Source of the DNA: Closterium sp. Naga37s-1
Lineage: Eukaryota > Streptophyta > Zygnematophyceae > Desmidiales > Closteriaceae
Direction: 5' to 3'
DNA: 64,000 bases
Assembly: GCA_947471745.1 (NCBI GenBank)
Contig: CANJKZ010000971.1
Location: forward strand, 2,476,001-2,540,000
This document shows, in pieces, positions 1 to 10,826 of the stretch. The position numbers and the translations under genes are program-made. The notes under the pieces are model-generated. The model was given only the letters and a program-made list of their open reading frames with translations. It was not told where the DNA came from and made no database searches. Numbering within the stretch: the stretch's first letter is position 1; the number at the start of each line of letters is the position of its first letter.

Positions 1-2
1 GG

Positions 3-1295
3 GTGCATGGAGTGGGGGTCGAGCCTGGAGTGGGGGGGGAGGCCCTAGAGACTAGGGAGTGTGGTTCATCGGAGGAGCCTGGAGTAGAGGGGGAACCTAG
101 AGTGGCGAGGGAGCCTGGAGTGGCGGGGGAGCCAGTAGTGTTGGGGGAGAAAGGCGTGGCGGGGGAGCCTGGACCGTTGGAAAATGCCGCTTCACGTCGT
201 ACCCCAAGGTGGCAGGAGAGGAAAACTGGGAAGCGGAAATGTGCTCAAGAGGGGTGTAGCAGTGAGGACACGGAGGGTGAAGTGGCCGATGTGACTGTTG
301 GTCAGCGCTTCTGTATTCATTTCCACCATTGCATGATGCGCGCTGCATCAAAGGCAGAAGCAGGTCATCCAATGACTCCCCAAGAAGTGTCTGATGAGAT
401 TGGGGGGTTCGGAGACCATTGGGCGGGCATACACGCTGGTTGTCAGCGTGATGGTGTGGTCCCACGTTGTGTTAGGGAAGGTTGGGGGGAGGAAAGTGCG
501 CTGTATGAACCGGGTTCAGCGACACACAAGGCGTTCAAAGAGTGGTTGTCCGTCCATTGTGGGCCAGGTCCCATGGCAGCATACGTGTTAGGTGCATCAA
601 ACTGGATGAACGAGTCATTTCACTCGTTGATCACGAAGTACGCGCCGAAACGTATAGCGTTCCTTGGCAGTATGCCGGCTCGGGTGGCGTTGAGTGTGCT
701 GCACTGGAATCACGCGGTGGAGAGGGTTGTTAGGGAGTGGCGGACACGCGTACGCAAGGTAACACGAGTGCGGCGTGGGACGAAAGATCGGGTGCTTGGT
801 CCGATGGATTGGCGTTGAGTGGATGAGGTCTTGGAGCGATGGGGAAAGATCAGGGCGTGTGGGGGCAAAGCAGGGAGCATAGGATCCGAGGAGCAAGGTG
901 AAGGGGACGTGAATGGGGAGGAGGAGGTGGAGAACGAGGCTGATGACGGGGTGGGGGAGGGCGAAGAGGACGTGGTAGAAGTTGAGGGGGCCCCCGAGAT
1001 GGCAGAGGAGGCTGTAGTGAGGTTGGGAGTATCCGAAGGAGATGAGAACGAGGCGCCTCATATTAGCTCCACTCCCATTCGACTTCCCTCGACGCCACCC
1101 CGCGCCGGCAGTTGCGCTCCGGCACGCACGCCATTTTCTCCGCTGACCCCCACATCCGATGCATTCGTGTTCACGAGCCCTGCAAGCAATAATGATTCCA
1201 TTACGGGGGCACGTACACGACGTCGTACCCGCAGCAACGCGCGCCCCTCCCGAGTTAGGCGGACGCTACCGCTTGGTCAGTGTTGGGGCGTGTAG
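3..1295 (+). pseudogene. Broken ORF, possibly transposon-derived protein (C-terminal part)
   Basis: One reading frame runs from the window edge to 1295, interrupted by a single in-frame TGA at 816-818. The N-terminal 60 codons come from a G-rich minisatellite (Gly-Glu-Pro-rich). Codons 90-270 look like a real protein and contain the segments NESFHSLITKYAPKR and ARVALSVLHWNHAVER. These resemble, from memory only, the C-terminal part of uncharacterised transposon-encoded proteins found in algae and animals. After the TGA the frame continues with an acidic stretch (Glu/Asp-rich, about codons 290-340) and ends in an Arg-rich tail. The single stop in an otherwise open frame suggests a recently broken gene or a mobile-element fossil. 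The left end may be cut by the window. I do not recognise a catalytic motif, so the family assignment is weak. Confidence 0.35.
15..180 (+). repeat. G-rich minisatellite (GGAGCCTGGAGT-type)
   Basis: Short degenerate tandem units of about 18-24 bp built around GGGGGAGCCTGGAGTGG. In the overlapping frame they encode Gly-Glu-Pro-Gly-Val-type repeats. The units differ by small indels in multiples of three. Confidence 0.6.
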
Positions 1296-1666
1296 TCGGT
1301 ACGGTTCTGTTTTGGTTCATATGGTTGCATATATATGTCATTTTGTTTGGTAAGGTGTTTGCTGATCATTGTGCTATGTGATCATACCTTCCCCAATTCA
1401 GGCGTCACGTCCCACCCACCGCAAGCATGAAGTGAATGTACGAGATGAGTGGGCTCAATGCAAAAGGCAACGCAAAATCCCCTCGCGGTATGAACCTACG
1501 GCATGCTGTTGGCATGACACTACTATTGTTCAAAGCTAACCTCTAGTTCTTTTATCGCTCTGAGAACGTTTCTTTTCCAACTACAGATTTATGGACTTCA
1601 CGCATGACCTTGGACCCTAAATTCACTCGGGGATCACCGAGCCTGCATGGTGTCCAATAGTAAGTC
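1296..1666. other. Intergenic, no feature seen
   Basis: Unique-looking sequence of mixed composition. I see no ORF of interest, RNA gene or repeat. It separates the broken ORF from the C/T-rich minisatellite. Confidence 0.5.
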
Positions 1667-2720
1667 CCACCCATTCATTCCCTCTATGCCCTCTCATTCA
1701 GTCCCTCTGCCCTCACATTCTTTCAAACCCTTCCCTCACATTCATACTCTCTGCCCTCGCATTCTTTCACTCCCTTCAATCACATTCATTCCCTCTGCCA
1801 CATCATTCATTCCCTCCGCCCTCAGTTCCATTCCCTCAGCCCTCACATTCATTCCCTCCCTTCCCTCACATTCATACCCTCTGCCCTCCCATTCATTCCC
1901 TCCCTTCCCGCCCATTCATTCCCTCTGTCCTCACCTTCGTTCCCTTCTTACATCACATTCATTCCCTCTGCCGTGCCATTCGTTGCCTCCCTTCCCTTCC
2001 CGTGCCATTCATTCCCTCCCTTCCCTCACATTCATACCCTCTGCCCTCCCATTCATTCCCTCCCTTCCCGCCCATTCATTCCCTCTGTCCTCACCTTCGT
2101 TCCCTTCTTACATCACATTCATTCCCTCTATGCCCTCTCATTCAGTCCCTCTGCCCTCACATTCTTTCAAACCCTTCCCTCACATTCATACTCTCTGCCC
2201 TCGCATTCTTTCACTCCCTTCAATCACATTCATTCCCTCTGCCACATCATTCATTCCCTCCGCCCTCAGTTCCATTCCCTCAGCCCTCACATTCATTCCC
2301 TCCCTTCCCTCACATTCATACCCTCTGCCCTCCCATTCATTCCCTCCCTTCCCGCCCATTCATTCCCTCTGTCCTCACCTTCGTTCCCTTCTTACATCAC
2401 ATTCATTCCCTCTGCCGTGCCATTCGTTGCCTCCCTTCCCTTCCCGCCCATTCATTCCCTCTGTCCTCACCTTCATTCCCTCCTTACATCACATTCATTC
2501 CCTCTGCCGTGCCATTCGTTGCCTCCCTTCCCGCCCATTCATTCCCTCTGTCCTCACCTTCGTTCCCTCCTTACATCACATTCATTCCCTCTGCCGTGCC
2601 ATTCGTTGCCTACCTTCCCTCACATTCATTCCCTCCGTTCCCTCACATTCATTCCCTCTGCCCTCACATTCATCCCCTCCCTTCCCTCACATTCATTTTC
2701 TATCCGATCTCACCTTCCCT
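1667..2720 (+). repeat. C/T-rich minisatellite (CATTCATTCCCTC) with a 444-bp internal duplication
   Basis: The tract is built from variants of CATTCATTCCCTCTGCCCT. A longer block beginning at about 1672 (marked by CTATGCCCTCTCATTCAG at 1684) recurs with the marker at 2128, an offset of 444 bp. Shorter blocks around TGCCGTGCCATTCGTTGCC recur several more times at 1970-2610. Long plus-strand ORFs here (Pro/Ser/His/Phe repeats) are products of the repeat and are not called as genes. Confidence 0.85.
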
Positions 2721-3450
2721 CCTCTGACCTCACCTCCTTTTCCCTCCCCCGATGAACTCACCTCCCCTCCCCACGCTGTACTCACCACACATCCCCGCTG
2801 AACTCTCCTCCCTCCCCTCTCTGGCCTGTCCTCCATTCCCCCTCTTTCAATTCATCCTATTTGCTGTGCAGTGTGAACCCTTCATCCATGCCTTCACACC
2901 CCTTCCACCATCTGCCAGAAATTCCATTCTCCCCTTTCCATCTCTGTCCTTTCCATCTCCACCCTTTCCCCCGATTCGTCTCCTCCCCTCTGCACCGCAT
3001 GCCATGTGCTCTCTTTCCCCTCATCTCAGCACCTCCCTTTCCCCTAAACCCATCTCCTATGCCGTCCCCCCATGCCACCTCATCCCCCTACGCACCTATC
3101 TTCCCCGTTTGCTCTCTCCTCCTTTCTCCCTCTGAACTCTCCTCCTTTCCGCTTTGCTAACATCTCGCCCTTTCTCTTTCCCATCGTCTTTCCCCCTTTG
3201 ACCTCTCCTCCTTTCCCCATCTGACCTCACGATACTTTCCCCTATGCCACCACATATTTCTTCCCTGCCAGAACCCCCTTTGCCCTCACGCAGCACCCCG
3301 CCCCCCCCCTCCAAATTGACCCACCAACCCTTTCATGTCTGACCCATCGGCAGCAAGCCCCCTCTATACTCACCTCCCGGACTCCTTATGACCAACTCTA
3401 CTCTTTGACCCCACCTCCCCCTTCGCCATCTCCCCCCTTTCCCCCCGCCA
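2721..3450. other. Pyrimidine-rich low-complexity tract
   Basis: Strongly C/T-rich on the plus strand, without a clear repeat period. It reads as a decayed continuation of the neighbouring minisatellite. No supported gene. Confidence 0.55.
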
Positions 3451-3905
3451 TCACCTCTCGCAGCGTTGGCGGCAACTGAGCAGAGGGAGCAGAGAACGGC
3501 GTTGGTGAAAGTGTGGTAGGAGAGAGGGCGCTGGCGAAATACGGACCCATGTACGGTTATAGTGTTACAACCACGCAAAACAGTTGCTAAGCTAGTTTTA
3601 ATTACGCGTGGAACCAACTTTGTCATGTGGCTTCGTGCTGCTACAGTAAACATGTTTGGGGAGAGTGCGACGCACGGCGCTACTTATCAAGGGGGAGAGA
3701 ATTGCAGAGAGCTGCGTATGTCTAAGTGTCCCCATGGTGGTACCCTGCATCACATCAAGCATGGGTTGACTGGTTTAGGTGTAATGATGTAGTGATACAT
3801 GTTCTTTGCTCCTTCGAAGAGCAAACTTTGCTACAATTTAGTGGCATACACACTAGCAAACGTGATGGCTAGCATTTACTCACACAAGGATTACAACATG
3901 CATAT
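3451..3905. other. Intergenic, no feature seen
   Basis: Mixed-composition sequence between the pyrimidine-rich tract and the 3' end of the minus-strand ORF. Only short ORFs are present and none has recognisable content. Confidence 0.45.
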
Positions 3906-4658
3906 TCACACAACACGCGACTCTTGTGTCTCGACCATGTTCGCTACATCCGCGCCCACCGGGGGGCTGCGCATGGTGAAGTCAATCTCACTAGGGATTG
4001 TCCAAGACGTGAACCAGTCTACATCTGCCTGGCTACACCCCACGTAACCTTCATCTGAAAGCTCTGGGTAAAGTGACCCTATGACTACGTACACAAGCCA
4101 TGGCAATGTAACGTGTGCAAACGGGTGGTCTCCTAACAGTTTGGAGTACTCGACGTAGCAACGGAAACGGTGGTTTTTTGCTACTATTGGTTGCCCATCT
4201 GCATCCTCCAGCGTGTTCTTTCCAAGACAGATATGCAGGACACCCTCAACAGTAACCCTCTCGTCCGTATCACCACTTTCCTGCCCCAGACCGAGCTCGT
4301 TTATGGCCCACTGTTCAAGCACAGAGCTTTGCTTTGGACATTCGATGGCAAACTCAGACAGGGACCAACGTTCCTTAGGATAAAAAAGCTGTGGCGGCAA
4401 CCCAGTTGGCTGTACAACCCTACGTCGGGTCACCCTTTCAACGGGCCGCCAACTGCTGGCAACTACCGAGCGACCAGGTACACCATTGTTGTTCCTTGCG
4501 GTTCGGGATGGGACGGAAGAGGTTGATCCCGCCTGTCCCTCCATACCCTCCTCGTCATCCTCCTCTCCTTCAACTCCCATCCTGAACCCCAGCCGGATCC
4601 GACGACGCCGTCGAGAATCCCACCGATACATCTTCTTTGGACCTGGAGACGAGGACAT
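3906..4658 (-). CDS. Hypothetical protein, unrecognised (250 aa)
   Basis: The frame stays open upstream to 5024, but everything above about codon 120 of that longer frame is translated minisatellite. I therefore chose the ATG at 4656-4658 (protein start MSSSPGPKK). The protein has a basic, Arg-rich N-terminus, a short acidic patch (EEDDEEG) and a non-repetitive body with ordinary amino-acid composition: FYPKERWSLSEF, then VVIGSLYPELSDEGY, then DVDWFTSW near the C-terminus. There is no signal peptide or transmembrane segment. I recognise no family. Because it sits among repeats it could be the remnant of a mobile-element protein or a lineage-specific gene. No introns are apparent, but an N-terminal exon could be missed. 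Confidence 0.4.
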   Translation of the reverse strand: MSSSPGPKKMYRWDSRRRRRIRLGFRMGVEGEEDDEEGMEGQAGSTSSVPSRTARNNNGVPGRSVVASSWRPVERVTRRRVVQPTGLPPQLFYPKERWSLSEFAIECPKQSSVLEQWAINELGLGQESGDTDERVTVEGVLHICLGKNTLEDADGQPIVAKNHRFRCYVEYSKLLGDHPFAHVTLPWLVYVVIGSLYPELSDEGYVGCSQADVDWFTSWTIPSEIDFTMRSPPVGADVANMVETQESRVV

Positions 4659-4763
4659 AGGACGGGGCAGAGGTAGGTATGACTGGGCGTTATGTTGGGA
4701 AGAGAGCGGGGAAGGGAGGTGATCGAAGAGGATGGCAAGATGGGAGATTGGGGGACGGGGGTA

Positions 4764-6740
4764 AGGTCCTACTGACCTTACCTCTCTCCCCCCACTGACC
4801 TTACCTCCCTCCCCCATCTGACCTCTCCTCCCTCCCCCATCTGACCTTACGACCCTCCCCCATCCTACCTTACCTCCCTCCCCCATCTGACCTAACCTCC
4901 TTCCCCCCACTGACCTTACCTCCCTCCCCCATCTGACCTCACCTCCCTCCCCCATCTGACCTAACCTCTCTCCCCCATCTGACCTTACCTCTCTCCCCCC
5001 ACTGACCTTACCTCCCTCCCCCATCTGACCTTACCTCCCTCCCCCATCTGACCTTACCTCCCTCCCCCATCCTGCTTTACCTCCCTCCCCCGTACTGACC
5101 TAACCTCCTTCCCCGCGCTGACCTTACCTCCCTCCCCCATCTGACCTTACCTCCTTCCCCCCACTGACCTTACCTCCCTCCCCCATCTGGCCTCACCTCC
5201 CTCCCCCATCCTACCTTACCTCCCTCCCCCAACTGACCTAACCTCCTTCCCCCATTCGACCTCACCTCCCTCCCCCATCTGACCTTACCTCCCTCCCCCA
5301 TCTGACCTAACCTCCTTCCCCCCACTGACCTTACCTCCCTCCCCCATTCGACCTTACCTCCCTCCCCCATCTGACCTTACCTCCTTCCCCCCACTGACCT
5401 TACCTCCCTCCCCCATCTGACCTCTCCTCCCTCCCCCATCTGACCTTACGACCCTCCCCCATCCTACCTTACCTCCCTCCCCCATCTGACCTAACCTCCT
5501 TCCCCCCACTGACCTTACCTCCCTCCCCCACTGACCTTACCTCCCTCCCCCATCTGACCTAACCTCCTTCCCCCCACTGACCTTACCTCCCTCCCCCACT
5601 GACCTTACCTCCCTCCCCCATCTGACTTTACCTCCCTACACCATCTGTCCTTACCTCCTTCCCTACACTGACGTATACCTCCCTCCCCCCTCTGACCTCA
5701 CCTCCCTCCCCCATCTGACCTTACCTCCCTTCCCCCCACTGACCTCACCTCCCTCCCCCCTCTGTCCTCACCTCCCTCCCCCCTCTGACCTCACCTCCTT
5801 CCCCCCTCTGACCTTACCTCCCTCCCCCCTCTGACCTTACCTCCCTCCCCCCTCTGACCTCACCTCCTTCCCCCCACTGACCTCACCTCCCTCCCCCCTC
5901 TGACCTTACCTCCCTCCCCCCTCTGACCTCACCTCCTTCCCCCCACTGACCTCACCTCCCTCCCCCCTCTGACCTTACCTCCCTCCCCCATCTGACCTTA
6001 CCTCCTTCCCCCCACTGACCTCACCTCCCTCCCCCCTCTGACCTTACCTCCCTCCCCCCTCTGACCTTACCTCCTTCCCCCCTCTGACCTTACCTCCCTC
6101 CACCCACTGACCATACCTCCCTCCCCCATCTGACCTCACCTCCCTCCACCCTCTGCCCTCACCTTCCATTCCCCCCTCTGGCCTCACATCACTCCCCAAT
6201 CTGACCTTGCCTCCCTCCCACCTCTGACCTTACCTACCTCCTGCCTCTGACCTCACATCCCTCCCCCCTCTGATCTCACATCCCTCCCCCCTCTGACGTT
6301 ACCTCCATCCCCCCTCTGACCCCACCTCCCTTTCCCATCTGACCTCACGTCCCTTCCCCCCCTGACCTTACAGCCCTCCCCCCTCTGACATCACCTCCCT
6401 TCCCCCACGGAACCACCCTCCCTCCCCCTTATGGCATAACCTCCCTTCCCCCTCTGACCTTACCTCCATTCCCCATCTGACCTCACCTCCCTTCCCCATC
6501 TGACCTCACCTCCCTTCCCCCACTGAACTCACCTCCCTTCCCCCTATAGCATAACCTCTCTCCCCCCCCCCGTCCTGACATCCCTCCCCCCTCTGACCTC
6601 ACCTCCTTTTCCCCCCCGACCTTACAACCCTCCCCCCTCTCACCTCACCTCCGTTCCTTTCCTCACCTCCATTCCCCCTATAGCACCACCTCCATTCCCC
6701 CACTCACCACTCCTCCTTTCCCCTTACAGCAATATATCTC
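4764..6740 (+). repeat. 23-bp C/T-rich minisatellite (CTGACCTTACCTCCCTCCCCC)
   Basis: About 85 degenerate copies of a roughly 23-bp unit of the form CTGACCTYACCTCCCTCCCC plus two bases. The period is seen directly in repeated spacing and in a 23-residue period of the minus-strand translation (Gly/Glu/Arg-rich). Copies are most regular at 4764-6100 and degrade to the right. C-rich on the plus strand throughout. Confidence 0.9.
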
Positions 6741-7268
6741 TTCCCACATGAGCGCAACGTCCGTCCCCGTTATTGGACAACAGCTCGTTCCGTGGTCTTC
6801 TCCTACCCTATACCCCTCTCGCGCCGCCTCACAAAACCTCCTCCCATTCCGCCATCTACCGCCTTTCCGCCTCCCATTCTGTCGTAGCGTGTTTTTCGTT
6901 CTCGATTTCAGTATGCCTTTCCGCCTCGCCCAACCTTACATGTAAAGCCATCTCATTCCTCCCGGACCCGCCGTTTTGCATCTCATTCTGGTCTATACCG
7001 CCTTTCCCCCTCCCATTCCGCCCTCTATCGCCATTCCACCCCCCCATTCCGCCCTCTACCGCCTGTCCGCCTCCCATGCCGCCTCCCATTCCGCCCGCTA
7101 CCGCCTTTCCCCCTCCCTTTCTGCCCTCGCATGTCATCCCGACTCGCCTACTTCCAAGGGCTGCCTTTCAGCCCAGCAAAACCTCCCTCTCTCGCCACTC
7201 CGCTTCCCATTCCGCACTATGACGCCATTTCACCCGTCATTCCGCCCTCTTCCACCATCTCCCCCTCC
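6741..7268. repeat. Degenerate CATTCCGCC-type low-complexity sequence
   Basis: C/T-rich, with scattered copies of CCCATTCCGCC and TACCGCCTTTCCGCC. It looks like decayed flank of the regular 30-bp array that follows. No gene supported. Confidence 0.5.
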
Positions 7269-7598
7269 CATTCCGCCCTCTATCGCCTTTCCGCCCGTCA
7301 TTCCGCCCTCTATCGCCTTTCCGCCCGTCATTCCGCCCTCTATCGCCTTTCCGCCCGTCATTCCGCCCTCTATCGCCTTTCCGCCCGTCATTCCGCCCTC
7401 TATCGCGTTTCCGCCCGTCATTCCGCCCTCTATCGCGTTTCCGCCCGTCATTCCGCCCTCTATCGCCTTTCCGCCCGTCATTCCGCCCTCTATCGCCTTT
7501 CCGCCCGTCATTCCGCCCTCTATCGCCTTTCCGCCCGTCATTCCGCCCTCTATCGCCTTTCCGCCCGTCATTCCGCCCTCTATCGCCTTTCCGCCCGT
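7269..7598 (+). repeat. 30-bp tandem array, 11 near-identical copies
   Basis: The unit begins CATTCCGCCCTCTATCGCCT and is exactly 30 bp long. The 11 copies are head to tail without spacers. Two adjacent units share the same C-to-G change (CGCGTTTCC instead of CGCCTTTCC, near 7406 and 7436), as expected of duplication in blocks. A unit length of a multiple of three keeps all frames open (Ile-Ala-Phe-Pro-Pro-Val-Ile-Pro-Pro-Ser in one frame), so the ORFs here are repeat products. Confidence 0.93.
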
Positions 7599-8640
7599 CA
7601 TTCCGAGTTCACACTGCACATCCCTTCTCCCATGCCGCCATTCATCCACTCCTTCCGCACATCCCTACTATAATCCGCCATTCATCATCTCATTTCGCCG
7701 TTCATCTACTGGTTCTAGCCGTTCAAGGTCTTTTTCTGCCGTTCACCCTCTAGTTACACCGGTCCTACTCTCATTCCACTAAGCCCTTCTCTTTTTTCGC
7801 CGTCCCTTTTCTCATTCCGCCGTTCCTACTCTCATTCCGCCGTTGCTACGACGGTTTCGCGCTCCCTATTGTCATTCCGCCCTTCATCCTCCCTTTCCTC
7901 CCTTTTTCTTCCTATTCAACCCGTATACACATATTTCCGCCCGTCATGCGGGACCATTCCGCCTCTCTGACTCGCGTTCCGCCGTCGTCATCTCATTTCG
8001 CCCTTTATATTTTCGTTCCGCACTTGACGCTCTCATATCGCAATTACTTATCGCATTCCGCTCTTTCGCCCCTCATTCCGCCCATCCTTACTCTTACCTC
8101 GCCTATCCCTAACCTATCTCTGCCCGTCCCTAATAATAGCGTGCTCTCGAATGCATACCTTGTTTCTGTGGCGGTTGGGAAGGTGCTCAGTGACGGGACC
8201 CTAGAATTGGTTGAGTTTGCACTCTGTTTGAGACACTTCAGTTTTGTTTTCGTGCGACATGCTGTAGTCGTCGAGGTGGGTCGTTCAGGGCTTGATCTGG
8301 GCGAACCCTGTCCCCTTAGGCTCGTCCACATTCCAAACCTGACCACCTTGGTTTGTCTTGGCCTCGGCTGTTTTGGAGTTCGCTTTATTTGTTTCACATT
8401 CTCGTCACAAATTTCGTCGTTCGTCACCCAATCCCATCCCTGCAAACCCAACCAAGTATTAAAGCGACGGTGCACATTTGCCACCCAAAACCCAGAACCC
8501 TGGCGAACTGTTACTGCGGATGGAAAGTGTCCGCACGAAATCCTGGTTTTCGCCAGCCAGCACTTTCGCGCTGGCAAGCCTGGTTAAAAAAAAAAACTTC
8601 TGAACCCAACACTGCCAAAAGTTGCCCGTCGCTTTAAACG
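7599..8640. other. Decayed repeat flank, then LINE 5' flank or leader; no gene seen
   Basis: 7599-8130 continues as degenerate CATTCCGCCGTTC-like sequence. From about 8140 the composition becomes ordinary, and a short A-run lies at 8586-8597. The sequence from about 8140 could be the 5' untranslated region of the following LINE or unrelated flank. I could not find a target-site duplication that would fix the boundary. Confidence 0.4.
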
Positions 8641-8984
8641 CTTGGAAATTGGAGACGCGAGCTTTAAGCAGATACCTTTTTCGTGTTCATACAGTGAACA
8701 TCTATCCTGCTTATCAACTATCTGTGTTATCCAAGGTTAAGACAACTCCAAGGAAATGGAAACGGCTGATCTACAACTACAAAGCGTATTTCAAGGCAAG
8801 ACAACACCGTGGTCTGGTATCTAACATCAATACACAGGATACTATCAAGACGCGGAACAATCATGATTTCCGCAGGTGTTATAAGAGGAGCTGTAAACAC
8901 AAGTTCAGGCACAGGCCTTGTTGCCTTCCAGTTTTTTTAAGGATTCTTTGGAGGTTTCAGACAAAGCTCATTTCAGTCATCATC

Positions 8985-10470
8985 ATGCCGCCGAAGCAGG
9001 TTAAGGCTGCTCCTAAGGCCTTACTGGAGGGGAATGACTCGCCCAGGAGTAACAGCGTGTCACCCCGTCTTAAGGATCCGGCTGGCGATGTGCTGGTGAC
9101 GCCTCTGCCTTCGCCGAGTCGTCCATTGTCGCCTGCTCTGGATCCCGTCCAGCCACCGTTATCGTCACGTCTTTCGGCGCTGAAAGTCAGTGGATCGAAG
9201 GATGAGTCTGAAGGCTCGGCTTCAGGAAGTGATCCGGCTCCGGTGTCTCCGATCCAGCCTCCGCTGTCGCCGCTTCAGGAGAATGTGCCGCTCGAGGAAC
9301 CTGCAATGGAGGAGAATGAAGATGGATATCTTAGTGACGACCCGGACGAAGGAGCAGATCATGTTTCTCTTAGCATTGTGGCTGCTAAGTTGAAGTTCAC
9401 GCTAACTCTGCTCGTACCTTTCACGCATGAATCTGAGGTGCCAAGGACAGCTGACACGGTTGCTGATCACCTTGAGAACTGGAAGGATGATCTGTCGGAG
9501 GAAGCTCTAACTACTACAAAGTACCAGAAGCTTCCGGCTACGTACCTGTCGAAGACACGTTTCGGCCGGCTGCAAGTTGTCTTTACGTCGGTGGATGACG
9601 TGTTTTCCGTCAGGCAGCGGAAGATTAAACACTACACGCTCAAAGGCGAGAAGCTGGAGTTGGGTTGGCAGTTCCCGGAAGACTCGACCTACATCCAGCT
9701 GCGTGCGCTTCATCCGCAGGCGATGGAGATTGTGCTGAAGGGGGTCCCTGCAGAGCTGACTCCTGATGTCATCAGTTGCCTGCTGGTGGAGGTGAAGCTT
9801 GTGAAGAGGGGGAAGACGGCGTACAAGGAGGGTTTTGGTTTTCACCGCGTCCAAGACCCGGTTACTGGTCTGGACACGGACAAAGTACGCGGCCCGGTGG
9901 TCCAGCATGACAACGATAAATATCGTTGGCGTCACTTCATCGAGGATCCTGCGAAGAGGGGGAAAAAGATTCTGCTGCATTTTCCGTCTATCGCCTGTGA
10001 CTACTGCAACGGACATCACATGGCGCGCTACCACGACGATTACGTCACGGACCGTCAGGCTAACATTTCCAAATGGAACCTAACGGTTAAACGTGTGCAT
10101 GAGATCAACGGTATTGCAGATGACATGCGCTTTTCTACCCAGCCTTCTGCTCCGTTGTTAATCCCTGTTTACCGTACTGACTCACCTCTGTACTTACCTA
10201 CGCGCAGCGGCTTCTCTGATAGTCACAGACCGTCTGAGAGCCACACTGAAGGACCCGGCCATGGTGCTGTTGTCGACGGGAGGCTCTCGCGAGGACTGGG
10301 TGTGTGTTCAAGATGCATGCGAGAAAGCCCACGGCTCCAGCTTCGAGCTTGCTGCTGCGCATGTCGCATCCATACGCCACAAGTCGAACCGCAACAAGGC
10401 GGGTGCTGCGACGCGCGAGAGCAAAGGCGCTATCAGTGCTGCGAACCTGCGGAAGGAGTTTCTCAAGTGA
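8985..10470 (+). CDS. LINE ORF1 protein (nucleic-acid-binding), probably frameshifted near 10.2 kb
   Basis: The start is placed at the ATG at 8985 (MPPKQVKAAPK), though the frame is open for a further 121 codons upstream. The N-terminal 110 residues are Ser/Pro/Glu-rich and disordered in appearance. The middle region (about residues 130-370) is an ordinary globular sequence ending in a Cys/His cluster, CDYCNGHHMARYH, which could bind zinc. In the starting frame the sequence turns Cys/Arg-rich after about 10,200. The next frame there reads like real protein (SLIVTDRLRATLK, then SREDWVCVQDACEKAHG) and ends at 10,470. A 1-nt shift near 10,190-10,210 is therefore likely. ORF1 proteins of plant LINEs bind the element RNA. 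The family match is inferred from position upstream of ORF2 and is not based on a recognised domain. Confidence 0.55.
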
Positions 10471-10826
10471 CCTGCTGCTGGAAGAGGGGGGTTGCAGGGA
10501 AGAGTGCCAGAGAGGAAGGAGAGACAGGAATAAGGCTGGTTGAGCTAGTGGCGTCAGGAGTAACCGTGGCTGTATCGTTAGTAGTTGCTGTGTCTGTTTG
10601 TGTGGTGTTATCAACACGATCTTCCGACCCGTGGATGCTGTGGGGTCTCCAGCCAGTGGTTAAATGAATACATCCAGTTCACTCAAGATGTGCGCGCTCA
10701 ATATCAACGGTTTGGGCAGCGCGGGGAAAAGCAACAAGTGTCAAAGTTGGATAAGGAAGGCAGCAGATGTGGTGGTGCTGTCAGATACTAGGGTTGGTGA
10801 CGACCACAATTTCTGGACTCAATTAA

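Noticed and set aside
1647..2801. Pro/Ser/His-rich protein ORFs
   Set aside because: Three overlapping frames are equally open because of the repeat; no unique sequence is included.
7269..7598. CRISPR array
   Set aside because: The 30-bp units are directly abutting with no spacers, and the genome context is eukaryotic.
8586..8597. A-run at 8.59 kb as poly(A) tail of an earlier retroposon
   Set aside because: Only about 12 bases, with no recognisable element upstream and no target duplication.
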